Below, piece by piece: positions 9,402 through 17,870 of a stretch of 64,000 nucleotides of DNA. This stretch comes from Fervidibacillus halotolerans (GTDB lineage Bacteria; Bacillota; Bacilli; Bacillales; Caldibacillaceae). The notes under the pieces were generated by a model. That model did no database searches and was not told the origin of the DNA. It saw nothing but the letters and a program-made list of their open reading frames with translations. The stretch is taken from positions 1,886,771 to 1,950,770 of the forward strand of contig NZ_CP106877.1 in assembly GCF_026547205.1 (NCBI RefSeq). The letters run 5' to 3'. The translations under genes and the position numbers were made by a program. The stretch's first letter is position 1; every line of letters starts with the position of its first letter.

Positions 9402-9974
9402 TTAATACCCGTTCAATGGAAAAATTTCATATGCTTTATATTTCGGTGTTCGTTGAAAATGGGTTTCATACAAAACGATTTCATTCACAGGGAAAGTAAA
9501 GGGCATTCCTTCCTCCGTACGGATTTCCCTTTCTATATTCCATGAGAAATCTTTCCTTGAATTCCATTTTCTCGCCAATGTAATATGTGGCCGGAAAGGT
9601 TTTGAATCCAATTCATACCCGATTCTTTTGCAAAGGTGATACATACGCTTTTGTAACGTAAATAACGGATCGGAAGGAAATACGTTTGCCCAAAAAATTC
9701 TCGGTGTCCTATTTGGACCGAAAATCCCTAGCCCTTTGAATGTTAGCTCGAATGATGAAATGTCATCCGTTTGCATGCGAATCATTTCCGCCGTTTTCAA
9801 TAATTGATTTTTTTCAACAAAGCCGAAAAAAGCTAACGTAATATGATAATCTTCCTTATGAACCCAACGTTGGAAAGGTAGCGTTCGGGCATATTTTTCT
9901 ACCCAATCATGTAAAAATTGTTTTGCCTCATCAGGTAATTTCGTAGCGAGAAAATAATGATGTTTACTTTCCAT
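9402..9974 (-). CDS. thpR: RNA 2',3'-cyclic phosphodiesterase ThpR (YtlP)
   Basis: A 190-residue two-histidine phosphoesterase. Both HxT motifs are present: HITLAFF at residues 44-50 and HITLARK at 130-136. Members open 2',3'-cyclic phosphates on RNA ends and can ligate tRNA halves in vitro. Length and the NRTPRIFWA segment between the motifs fit bacterial ThpR/LigT. ATG 9974 is used. It lies 27 bp downstream of dat and is probably in the same transcript as dat and pepV. Confidence 0.92.
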   Translation of the reverse strand: MESKHHYFLATKLPDEAKQFLHDWVEKYARTLPFQRWVHKEDYHITLAFFGFVEKNQLLKTAEMIRMQTDDISSFELTFKGLGIFGPNRTPRIFWANVFPSDPLFTLQKRMYHLCKRIGYELDSKPFRPHITLARKWNSRKDFSWNIEREIRTEEGMPFTFPVNEIVLYETHFQRTPKYKAYEIFPLNGY

Positions 9975-10001
9975 CGTTTAAACCTACTTTCAATCGTAAT
10001 C

Positions 10002-10877
10002 CTATTTTAAGGAAAATGGACTAGCATCGTCAAAACATTGGGATTGAATTTCTCGTTCCAACAACCATTGTAATTTTTTTGTCAACAGACCAGGTTTCCC
10101 TTCGTTAATTTTTACCTCGTCTACTTCCACAACAGGCGTCACTTCCATTGTTGTACTCGTTATAAAAACTTCATCAGCGCCCAACAACTCATCGACGGTA
10201 AAACTTTGTTCAACATAAGGAATTCGTTGCTGTTTACTAATTGCAAGAATTTGTTTTCTCGTAATCCCATTTAAAATGAATTGATCGGCTGGATGGGTCC
10301 GCAACAGACCGTCTTTAACAATCCAAACATTGGAAGAACTCCCTTCTGTTACCCTTTGTTCCCGATGTAAAATCGCCTCCGATGCCTGTTTTTCCACCGC
10401 CTTTTGTTTTACCAACACATTTCCTAATAAACTCGTCGTTTTAATATCACAACGTAGCCAACGAATATCTTCTGTAATCGCTGCCTTGATTCCCCTTCGT
10501 TTCCAATTTTCCTTCTCCCGAATTGGATCCAATAAATAAATAATAACCGTGCCGGATATCCTTTGTGGTATGATATGATTTCTCGGAGAAATGCCTCGAG
10601 AAACTTGAATATAAATGTAACAATGCTCTCGTTTGTCGACGTGTAACAAGCGATGGATTCCATCTTCCAGTTCTTTTTTCGAATACGGGATTTCCATATA
10701 AATTTTTTTCGCGCTTTCAAACAGCCGATCTAAATGGTCTGATAAAGCGAAAGGACGACCTCCATAGACGGCGATGACTTCATAAATCCCATCTCCAAAT
10801 TGAAATCCCCGATCTTCAACATCAATTTTCCCCTTTGTTCGCTCAATCAGCTTTCCATTTAAAAACATGTAAGCCAT
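10002..10877 (-). CDS. dat: D-amino acid aminotransferase
   Basis: A 291-residue class IV PLP-dependent transaminase. The lysine that binds pyridoxal phosphate is K146 in CDIKTTSLL, and the cofactor-contacting VTEGSSSNVW follows at about 177-186. It converts D-alanine plus 2-oxoglutarate to pyruvate plus D-glutamate and so supplies D-glutamate for peptidoglycan. The N-terminal block GKIDVEDRGFQFGDGIYEV is characteristic of the family. It lies 31 bp downstream of pepV on the same strand, the order found in B. subtilis. Confidence 0.93.
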   Translation of the reverse strand: MAYMFLNGKLIERTKGKIDVEDRGFQFGDGIYEVIAVYGGRPFALSDHLDRLFESAKKIYMEIPYSKKELEDGIHRLLHVDKREHCYIYIQVSRGISPRNHIIPQRISGTVIIYLLDPIREKENWKRRGIKAAITEDIRWLRCDIKTTSLLGNVLVKQKAVEKQASEAILHREQRVTEGSSSNVWIVKDGLLRTHPADQFILNGITRKQILAISKQQRIPYVEQSFTVDELLGADEVFITSTTMEVTPVVEVDEVKINEGKPGLLTKKLQWLLEREIQSQCFDDASPFSLK

Positions 10878-10908
10878 TCACTTCTCCCCTTTGTTCGAAT
10901 TCAATCCT

Positions 10909-12324
10909 TTATTCCTTTGCTAATTCATAAATCGCTTGGGCGTAAATAGCCGTTGCCCTTAATAAATCATCGATATCAATATATTCATCCTTTTGATGGG
11001 CGATATCCGGTCTACCAGGAAATAACGGACCAAAGGCCACTCCCGATTTTAGTGAACGAGCATACGTGCCCCCACCGATAGACAGTAATTCCGCTTTTTC
11101 GCCCGTTTGTTCTTCATATACCCGTTGAAGTGTTTTAATCAGTGGGTCCTTTGGATCAACGTGATGGGGTTTTGAATCGGAAAAATGACCGACTTGGAAA
11201 CATGTCCTTTGGGCAATTTCTGTAATTCTTTCTTTCACCTGATCGATTTGGCAATGGACCGGGTAACGGAAATTGAAACCGATTTTCCCACCTTGATCCC
11301 GATGATAAGTAAAAATACCGATATTCATCGTTAATTCCCCAGTCAAATCGTCTTTACAATCGATCTGTAGTTTTTTTCCCCTCGTATCTTGAAATAAATA
11401 GTCATAAATAAAAGTAAAATACGGTTTTGCCTTTTTATCAATTTGTTCATTCGCTAAAAAGGAAGCCAAGTAGAGTCCTGCGTTTACACCGTTTTTCGGT
11501 TCCATCGCATGGGCGGATTTTCCCTTGATTGTAAATGTAATCCGATGTTCATCCATATGTACTTTTCCTTCTAAGGAATGGGTTTTTAAAAAGTCTGCGA
11601 AATTTTCTGTGATCTCTTCCGGTTTTTCCCGATAAAACAAAACCGCTTTTGCATCGTCTGGTACCATGTTATATCGTCTACCAGAGACAAATTCAATAAC
11701 TTCAAAGGTTTCATTTTCCGATGTTTTTTCTCCATGATAAATCAGATCGAAATCCGCAATTCCCTTTTCCGCGAAAATAATTGGAAAGTCCGCATCAGGG
11801 GCAAAACCTACGTTCGGCATCTCTTCCTTCTGAAAATAATGGGTGACACAACGCCACTCGCTTTCTTCATCCGTTCCAATAATCATCTGTACTCGTTTCG
11901 TTAAAGGAAGATTTAATTCCTTCACAATTTTCATCGCATAAAAGGCTGCCATCGTCGGTCCTTTATCATCCAATGCTCCTCTTCCGTACAATTTCCCATC
12001 TTTAATTACCCCTTCATAAGGTGGATATGTCCAACCCTCTCCTTCTGGAACGACATCCACATGGCATAAAATACCTACAAGTTCCTTTCCCTCGCCGAAT
12101 TCGATGTGACCGGCCAATTGATCGACATTTTTTGTAATGAACCCTTCCTGTTCCCCTTTTTTTAACATATATAAAAGGGCATCTCGAACACCTTTTCCGA
12201 GGGGAGCATCGTCCGTTGCATGTTGTTCATCTAATACGCTTTTAATTTGGATCAGTTGAACCGCATCTTTTAGCAATGCGTCTTTTCTTTTTTCTACTTC
12301 TTCTAACCAATTGATCTTTTTCAA
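10909..12324 (-). CDS. pepV: Dipeptidase PepV (M20 family)
   Basis: I choose the TTG at 12324 (MKKINWLEE): a GGAG site lies 9 nt before it, while upstream ATG codons would place that GGAG inside the coding sequence. This gives 471 residues, near the usual 463-470. Metal ligands of M20 dipeptidases are visible: H88 and D90 in CHVDVVPEG, the GALDDKGP motif near 117-124, and the glutamates in GTDEESEW near 150-157. It hydrolyses dipeptides, including beta-Ala or D-Ala types, in the cytosol. First gene of the pepV-dat-thpR-ytlQ-ytlR block. Confidence 0.93.
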   Translation of the reverse strand: MKKINWLEEVEKRKDALLKDAVQLIQIKSVLDEQHATDDAPLGKGVRDALLYMLKKGEQEGFITKNVDQLAGHIEFGEGKELVGILCHVDVVPEGEGWTYPPYEGVIKDGKLYGRGALDDKGPTMAAFYAMKIVKELNLPLTKRVQMIIGTDEESEWRCVTHYFQKEEMPNVGFAPDADFPIIFAEKGIADFDLIYHGEKTSENETFEVIEFVSGRRYNMVPDDAKAVLFYREKPEEITENFADFLKTHSLEGKVHMDEHRITFTIKGKSAHAMEPKNGVNAGLYLASFLANEQIDKKAKPYFTFIYDYLFQDTRGKKLQIDCKDDLTGELTMNIGIFTYHRDQGGKIGFNFRYPVHCQIDQVKERITEIAQRTCFQVGHFSDSKPHHVDPKDPLIKTLQRVYEEQTGEKAELLSIGGGTYARSLKSGVAFGPLFPGRPDIAHQKDEYIDIDDLLRATAIYAQAIYELAKE

Positions 12325-12522
12325 TATCGTCAACTCCATTTTCGTTTTTAACAATCTTATTACTATATTTTACGCACATTTTAAAAAAATGCCTACCCCC
12401 GTTAAAAAAGAATGTACGGGAATTCAATTATTTCTTTCGTATTCCTTATTATTTTGTAAAAAATAAAAAGGATACATTAAATTGTGAAAATTTTTCATAT
12501 GTACTGGCATTTTTTCTTACTT

Positions 12523-12540
12523 CCTGTTATAATCTTTATA
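12523..12540 (+). promoter_or_regulatory. Candidate -10 region upstream of the DeoR-type gene
   Basis: TGTTATAAT, an extended -10 motif, lies here with TGGCAT 17 nt upstream of the hexamer. An AAGGAG motif at 12561-12566 sits well before the gene. Confidence 0.5.
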
Positions 12541-12647
12541 TTACATTAGCAAGTATTTTTAAGGAGTTGGAAAAAATTCAAAAAATTGGGATGGTTTATT
12601 CCCTGTTGTCAAAGTCACCATTTTCATTTCGATAGGGGTGTGGTTTT

Positions 12648-12869
12648 TTGAAGTATTCAACTGACCGGATGCTAACTCGAATTAAGTCCGTGTACATGTT
12701 CATTTGTGAAAAAGGAACCGTGTCTACACAGGAATTAGTTGATGAGTTTGGCACAACCTCTCGAACGATCCAAAGAGATTTAAATGTTTTGGCTTATAAC
12801 GGGTTAGTCGAAAGCCCGAGCCGAGGCAAATGGACAACGACAAACAAAAAAGTGAAAATTACATCTTAA
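12648..12869 (+). CDS. ytzE: Small DeoR-type HTH regulator YtzE
   Basis: A 73-residue protein that is almost entirely one winged helix-turn-helix of the DeoR type: STQELVDEFGTTSRTIQRDL forms the recognition region at about 26-45. It lacks the C-terminal sugar-phosphate-sensing domain of full DeoR regulators, as does B. subtilis YtzE. The start is TTG at 12648, preceded by an AGGGG motif. It probably binds DNA as a dimer; the target is unknown. It is followed by a strong terminator, so the gene is monocistronic. Confidence 0.85.
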   Translation: MKYSTDRMLTRIKSVYMFICEKGTVSTQELVDEFGTTSRTIQRDLNVLAYNGLVESPSRGKWTTTNKKVKITS

Positions 12870-12881
12870 GTTTGATATAGA

Positions 12882-12913
12882 AAAATCGCCTTTGTTTTGG
12901 CGATTTCTTTTTG
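12882..12913 (+). terminator. Terminator after ytzE
   Basis: The stem AAATCGCC / GGCGATTT with a TTTGTTTT loop is followed by CTTTTTG. Confidence 0.8.
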
Positions 12914-12956
12914 TGAATGAAAAATCATCTATGAGAAAAAATTTTGATTACCTCCT

Positions 12957-13682
12957 CTATTCAAGTCCAACCGATGATCTCAGCCGTTGAATTTCTTCTG
13001 CAGTTAATTCCCGATAGGATCCTTCAGGCAAATCTTCATCCAAATACAAAGAACCCATCGATAACCGTTTTAGAAAAATGACTTTTTTATGAACTGCTTC
13101 AAACATCCGCTTTACTTGGTGAAATTTCCCTTCTGTAATCGTTAATTCAATTTCCGATCGATCGAGTTCGCTTTTATTAATCGTCAATTTTGCAGGTTTA
13201 GTTACATAACCATCATCTAAGCATACACCCTTTGCAAATTGGATTCGATCTTTCTCCGTCACAGGACCGTCTATAATGGCAAAATACGTTTTTTCAACGT
13301 GCTTTTTAGGAGATAATAAACGATGGGCCAATTGTCCATCATTTGTTAGTAATAAAAGTCCAACCGTATTTTTATCCAACCTGCCAACGGGAAAGGGATT
13401 ATATTTTGTATATTCAAAGGATAATAAATCGACGACAGTCCTCTCCCAATCATCCTCCGTAGCGGAAATAACCCCAGGTGGTTTGTTCATCATTATGTAG
13501 ACAAACTTTTTATATTCGACTTTTTCACTTCCAACTCGAATATCATCAATCGTTGGATCGACATGTACTTTCCCATCGGAGATGATCTGACCATTTACCG
13601 ACACGATTCCTGATTTTAAGATACTCTTTACTTCTTTACGACTTCCGAACCCACAATTCGATAACAATTTATCAATTCGCAT
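12957..13682 (-). CDS. rsuA: RsuA-family rRNA pseudouridine synthase
   Basis: A 241-residue enzyme with an N-terminal S4 RNA-binding domain (residues 1-48) and a catalytic domain with the family motif PVGRLDKNTVGLL, in which D103 is the catalytic aspartate. It isomerises a uridine in 16S rRNA (U516 in E. coli numbering for RsuA). The corresponding B. subtilis gene lies at the same place. A larger role for the S4 domain is not indicated. ATG 13682 has a GGGAGGG site upstream. Confidence 0.9.
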   Translation of the reverse strand: MRIDKLLSNCGFGSRKEVKSILKSGIVSVNGQIISDGKVHVDPTIDDIRVGSEKVEYKKFVYIMMNKPPGVISATEDDWERTVVDLLSFEYTKYNPFPVGRLDKNTVGLLLLTNDGQLAHRLLSPKKHVEKTYFAIIDGPVTEKDRIQFAKGVCLDDGYVTKPAKLTINKSELDRSEIELTITEGKFHQVKRMFEAVHKKVIFLKRLSMGSLYLDEDLPEGSYRELTAEEIQRLRSSVGLE

Positions 13683-13792
13683 ACGTAATCATTCCCTCCC
13701 TTTATCCAATTTATGCTAATCTAGGCGTTTACCTCAAGCGAAAGTATTATTGAAACATAAACTAGGTATTAAACGAATGAGGAGGATAGCTT

Positions 13793-14050
13793 ATGATGGA
13801 TATGATGGATTACTATCGGCAACAACCCTTTTCCCAATCCCCATACCTCCAACAAATCCCAGGTGGGTATGATGGAGCCATACTTCCCGGTGTACAAGGC
13901 GCATTTCCAGGAGGACCGGGGTTTTCCAATCAATTGGAACGACTGGAAAGACGAGTCAATCGTTTAGACAGGAGAGTAGACCGATTAGAAAAACAGATGA
14001 ATCAGCTGGACCGTCGATTACGAAGAGTCGAACGGCAACTCGGTTATTAA
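13793..14050 (+). CDS. Small Pro/Gly-rich protein with C-terminal coiled coil
   Basis: An 85-residue protein that I do not recognise as a named family. Residues 1-48 are rich in Gln, Pro, Gly and Met. Residues 49-84 are a heptad-like run of Leu/Val with Arg and Glu (repeating RLxRRVxRLxRR units), predicting a highly charged coiled coil. A GAGGAGG site precedes ATG 13793. CATAAACTA at 13756-13764 resembles the -10 element of mother-cell sporulation promoters, but no matching -35 is evident. Together these hint at a spore-associated structural protein; this is inference. Confidence 0.7.
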   Translation: MMDMMDYYRQQPFSQSPYLQQIPGGYDGAILPGVQGAFPGGPGFSNQLERLERRVNRLDRRVDRLEKQMNQLDRRLRRVERQLGY

Positions 14051-14085
14051 TATTTTCCTGAAAACCATGATTTTCTTTAATAACG

Positions 14086-14115
14086 AGGTGACCCACTGGG
14101 GATCACCTTTTTATT
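14086..14115 (+). terminator. Terminator after the coiled-coil gene
   Basis: AGGTG-CCC and GGG-CACCT arms around an ACTG loop, followed by TTTTTA. Confidence 0.8.
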
Positions 14116-14120
14116 TATAA

Positions 14121-15737
14121 TTATGAATTTAGTCGCTTTCGAATCATTTTCACTTGATCGGGAAACAATACATGGAGCAATTTCGATTTTGCACTTAAAT
14201 AAAAATAAACGATGACCCCGACCAATGCACTAAGGGAAATAATAAAAATCGATTGAATTCGGCTTTCTATCGATAAAAATTGTGTAAATAAATGATAGAC
14301 CAAATATACAACGGCAAACATAGCGATATTAAATAAAATAATTAAAATCGACCGTCTAAATACGAGTCGGTATCGGAAGTGTGCATAATATCGGATCACG
14401 AGTAAATGAATGATAATCGCCACCGTATATCCGATGGACGTTGCGATAATTGCTCCTTCCGTTTCAAACCATTTAATTAAAGGAATATTCAAAACGAGTT
14501 TTATAAATAAAGCGAAAAGAAGGGTCAGAACCGTAAATTTTTGTTCATTTAACCCTTGTAAAATCGCAGCCGTTACAGAAAACAAAGCGAACAATACGGC
14601 CACAGGGGCATATTTTGCTAAAATTTCCGGTCCGAAACCGGTCGGATCGTACCCATAGAAAAATGTATACATCGGTTCGGAAAGAAGGGAAATACCTAAA
14701 GATGCCGGTAAGGTTAAATATAACAAAACTTGAAATGTTTGGTTTAACTGCCTTTGCAAATCGTTTATGTTTCTATTCACATAAGAAGCCGTAATTAGCG
14801 GAACGAGCGTTAATGAAAAGGCAGTCGCTAAAGAAACAGGAATAATGACGATTTTATGAGCTTTAAAATTTAATGTGGAAAAGTATTGTTCGGACACATT
14901 CGCCATTCCAATTTCTGCCATTGCCCGATTGAACGTCAAAATATCCACGAATTGGAACATCATTGTGGCAGAACCAACAATGACAAAGGGTACGGCTGAA
15001 ACGAAAATTTCCTTATAAATCTCTTTCAGTGAAATATCGATTGTACCTTTATCTCTTTTTAATAAATTGTCTAAATGTGGTTTCCTTTTATACCAATACC
15101 AAATTAAAATGGCTAAACTACCGATTGCTCCGACAAATGCAGCAAAGGTCGCCAATTGGACCGCTTCCACTACAGTCCCGTCCATCACTCGTAATATGAT
15201 AAAAACCCCGATTAGTAAAAAAGTAATCCGCACGATTTGTTCAATGACTTGGGATACAGCGGAGGGCCCCATCGATTGATGCCCTTGAAAAAATCCACGA
15301 ATCAAACTCATAAACGGAACGATGATTAAAGCGAAACTAACGGCACGAATGACCATCACAACATCCGATACGGTGGAAATTTGATCATCATCGGCAATAA
15401 TTAGATTTGCAAAAACGGGAGCGAGCATATAAAGGGTGAGGAAAGAAATAAATCCAGACACAAACATAATTGCGAGCCCAGATTGAAACAATTTCCGTCC
15501 GACGGCATATTCTTCCAACGCATTATATTTTGATATAAATTTCGAAACAGCTAAAGGAATTCCTGCAGTGCCGATACTTAAAAAAATCGTATAAGGTACA
15601 TATCCATATTGATACAATGCCGCTCCATGTTCACCAACTAAGGCGTAAAAGGGAATGACATAAAACAATCCGAGAATTTTTGAAATATATGTCCCAAGGG
15701 TTAATATAAATGTTCCCCTTAATAATTTTGAAGCCAT
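14121..15737 (-). CDS. ytgP: MOP-superfamily flippase YtgP
   Basis: A 538-residue polytopic membrane protein with about 14 hydrophobic helices of the MVF/MurJ-type branch of the MOP exporter superfamily. The N-terminus (KLLRGTFILTLGTYISKILG) is typical of the SpoVB/YtgP group. In B. subtilis YtgP is a candidate lipid II flippase that works redundantly with Amj. It therefore likely moves lipid-linked peptidoglycan precursor across the membrane. It is divergent from ytfP, as in B. subtilis. Confidence 0.9.
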   Translation of the reverse strand: MASKLLRGTFILTLGTYISKILGLFYVIPFYALVGEHGAALYQYGYVPYTIFLSIGTAGIPLAVSKFISKYNALEEYAVGRKLFQSGLAIMFVSGFISFLTLYMLAPVFANLIIADDDQISTVSDVVMVIRAVSFALIIVPFMSLIRGFFQGHQSMGPSAVSQVIEQIVRITFLLIGVFIILRVMDGTVVEAVQLATFAAFVGAIGSLAILIWYWYKRKPHLDNLLKRDKGTIDISLKEIYKEIFVSAVPFVIVGSATMMFQFVDILTFNRAMAEIGMANVSEQYFSTLNFKAHKIVIIPVSLATAFSLTLVPLITASYVNRNINDLQRQLNQTFQVLLYLTLPASLGISLLSEPMYTFFYGYDPTGFGPEILAKYAPVAVLFALFSVTAAILQGLNEQKFTVLTLLFALFIKLVLNIPLIKWFETEGAIIATSIGYTVAIIIHLLVIRYYAHFRYRLVFRRSILIILFNIAMFAVVYLVYHLFTQFLSIESRIQSIFIISLSALVGVIVYFYLSAKSKLLHVLFPDQVKMIRKRLNS

Positions 15738-15981
15738 ACAATCCCTTCCCTACATCAACTTTTACATTTCCTTTAGCAAAAACTGACTTCATTTCAACGA
15801 AGAAAAAGCTCGAAAAAAATCACTATATGTAGTTTACATGTTTCTCAATCGATTTGACAAATGAATTTTGGACTTTTGTCGAATTTTCCTATTGATTGCT
15901 CGAATCCTTATTCCCTTTTCATTACGATATCTTTCCTTTATAATGGGAAAGGCATATAGATTGATTAAGCAGGTGATGATT

Positions 15982-17247
15982 TTGAATGTTGATGTACTCG
16001 TCATCGGTGGTGGACCCGCTGGACTTATGGCAGCAATTGCAGCAGGCGAACAGCAGTCCAACGTTCTACTCGTGGAAAAGGGAAGCAAATTAGGAAGAAA
16101 ACTGGCCATATCCGGCGGTGGACGTTGCAATGTGACCAATCGTTTACCCGTCGATAAAATCATCCAGCATATCCCCGGAAATGGCCGATTTTTATATAGT
16201 GCTTTTTCCATTTTTAATAATGAAGATATTATTCGTTTTTTTCAAAATCTAGGCGTTGAACTGAAAGAAGAAGATCACGGACGAATGTTTCCCGTCAAAA
16301 ATGATGCCAAATTCGTCGTAAACGCTCTTTTAACAAGACTTGATGATCTCGGTGTCAAAATTCGCAAACACTGTCCAGTCGAAGATATTATTTACGAAAA
16401 CAATCAAGTGAAAGAAGTCGTTTTAAAAGATGGTGAGCGTATTCGAACGAAGTCTGTCGTCGTAGCTGTAGGCGGAAAATCGGTTCCTCATACAGGCTCT
16501 ACAGGCGATGGCTATCCTTGGGCAAAAAAGGCAGGTCATACGATTACCGATCTGTATCCGACAGAAGTCCCCTTATTGTCGGATGAACCGTTTATTCAAG
16601 ATAAAACGCTCCAAGGCCTATCTTTAAGAGACATTTCCCTATCCGTCTTAAATCCAAAGGGAAAACCGATTATTACACATCGAATGGATATGATTTTTAC
16701 CCATTTTGGTGTATCCGGTCCCGCCGTCCTACGTTGCAGTCAATTTGTTGTAAAGGCGAAGAAAAAATGGAATTTAAAACGGGTCACGTTAAAACTGGAT
16801 GCCCTACCGGAACAAACGGAAGAAGGAATTTACCATCAACTATTAGAAAAAAAGAAATTGGAACCGAAAAAATTAGTAAAAAATGCTTTAAAAGGATTCC
16901 TACCTGAAAGATATTTGCTTTATTTGCTTGAAATCAGTGGAATCGGTCCAGCCAGTTCGGTGGGGTCCATTTCAAAGGAAAAAATCCGCCATTTTTCCAA
17001 TACGTGCAAAAATTTTCGTTTTACCGTCTACGATACTCAACCATTGGAAAAGGCCTTCGTTACTGGTGGGGGTGTCTCCGTAAAAGAAATCGACCCGAAA
17101 ACGATGGAATCCAAAAAAATGAAAGGTTTATTTTTTTGCGGAGAAATTTTGGATATACACGGGTATACAGGAGGATTTAATATAACCGCTGCCCTCGTGA
17201 CTGGACGATTAGCAGGATTAAATGCGGCTAAAATAGTTAATGAATAG
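15982..17247 (+). CDS. ytfP: NAD(P)/FAD-dependent oxidoreductase YtfP (BaiN/HI0933 family)
   Basis: I place the start at TTG 15982 ([14 protein letters not shown]), 6-8 nt after an AGGTGA motif; this gives 421 residues, the family length, whereas the longer frame adds 38 unlikely residues. A dinucleotide-binding [10 protein letters not shown] motif opens the protein, followed by the [10 protein letters not shown] motif near residue 43, which identifies the HI0933/YhiN-type flavoprotein family. The C-terminal FITGG-like segment [15 protein letters not shown] and [12 protein letters not shown] are also typical. Substrate is unknown in most members. Confidence 0.9.
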   Translation: MNVDVLVIGGGPAGLMAAIAAGEQQSNVLLVEKGSKLGRKLAISGGGRCNVTNRLPVDKIIQHIPGNGRFLYSAFSIFNNEDIIRFFQNLGVELKEEDHGRMFPVKNDAKFVVNALLTRLDDLGVKIRKHCPVEDIIYENNQVKEVVLKDGERIRTKSVVVAVGGKSVPHTGSTGDGYPWAKKAGHTITDLYPTEVPLLSDEPFIQDKTLQGLSLRDISLSVLNPKGKPIITHRMDMIFTHFGVSGPAVLRCSQFVVKAKKKWNLKRVTLKLDALPEQTEEGIYHQLLEKKKLEPKKLVKNALKGFLPERYLLYLLEISGIGPASSVGSISKEKIRHFSNTCKNFRFTVYDTQPLEKAFVTGGGVSVKEIDPKTMESKKMKGLFFCGEILDIHGYTGGFNITAALVTGRLAGLNAAKIVNE

Positions 17248-17347
17248 GGAGTGGGAGAATCGTAATCGATCCTTTTCTTCTCCCTTTCCTTAAGGGTTCC
17301 TTTCCATAGTTAGGAGGACTTTTCTTTAAAAAACATTCAACAACTTT

Positions 17348-17530
17348 TTACGTTAGGTAAATAATCATTGCTGAAAAACAATAGATTTGCTCTCCATTTG
17401 CATCAATTTGTACTTCCACATCGTATTGAAGGTCGATGAAACGGTCCTCGTCTATTTTGGTCAAAAAACGATTCATTTCCTCTTCCAAATCCTTTTCATG
17501 TTCGTAATCAAATATTTTCACTTGTATCAT
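17348..17530 (-). CDS. cse60: Sporulation protein Cse60
   Basis: A 60-residue acidic protein matching Cse60 (YteV) of Bacillus over its whole length: MIQVKIFDYEHEKDLEEE at the start and GEQIYCFSAMIIY near the end. In B. subtilis the gene is sigma-E dependent and expressed in the mother cell; its function is unknown. A GGGGGAG site lies 5 nt before ATG 17530. Its presence supports a spore-forming host. I could not identify a convincing sigma-E promoter. Confidence 0.88.
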   Translation of the reverse strand: MIQVKIFDYEHEKDLEEEMNRFLTKIDEDRFIDLQYDVEVQIDANGEQIYCFSAMIIYLT

Positions 17531-17635
17531 TTTTTCTCCCCCATTTTCCTTTTTACTTATTATAGACAGAATTTTCGAAATTCAAACATTCGAACGATTT
17601 AATTTATAAAGGATGAAGCTTTTTTAGTTTAAAAA

Positions 17636-17666
17636 AAGGAGCTGTTCAAAGAGTACAGCTCCTTTC
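17636..17666 (-). terminator. Hairpin with T-run on minus strand, 3' end of repeat copy B
   Basis: AAGGAGCTGT pairs with a TACAGCTCCTT arm; on the minus strand the stem is followed by seven T. It lies about 200 bp after the leuS stop codon and belongs to the extended dispersed element, so it may end leuS transcription. Confidence 0.7.
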
Positions 17667-17684
17667 ATAAACTGCGGGCATTTT

Positions 17685-17778
17685 GGTGGCGGATTTTCCA
17701 CGGCACAGCCAAGGCTTTTAGACTCGCATCGTTCGTGAGGTCATCGGCTCGTGCTTTTTCCACTAAGTCACCGCCACC
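17685..17778 (-). repeat. Dispersed GC-rich inverted-repeat element, copy B
   Basis: The element is bounded by GGTGGCGG (17685-17692) and CCGCCACC (17771-17778) and lies in opposite orientation to copy A. Shared internal blocks include AAGCACGAGCCGATGACC and GGCTGTGCCGTGGAAA. The block TAAGTTGATGAAAGGGAA just outside the core and the GC-rich hairpin on the other side also match copy A. It lies between cse60 and leuS and contains no coding sequence. Confidence 0.8.
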
Positions 17779-17870
17779 TTCCCTTTCATCAACTTAGAAA
17801 CTGATCGAACAACCCCGAAATCGATGAAAAACAGTTTTCCTTATAACAATTAAAAAAGGTGTTTTCAAAA

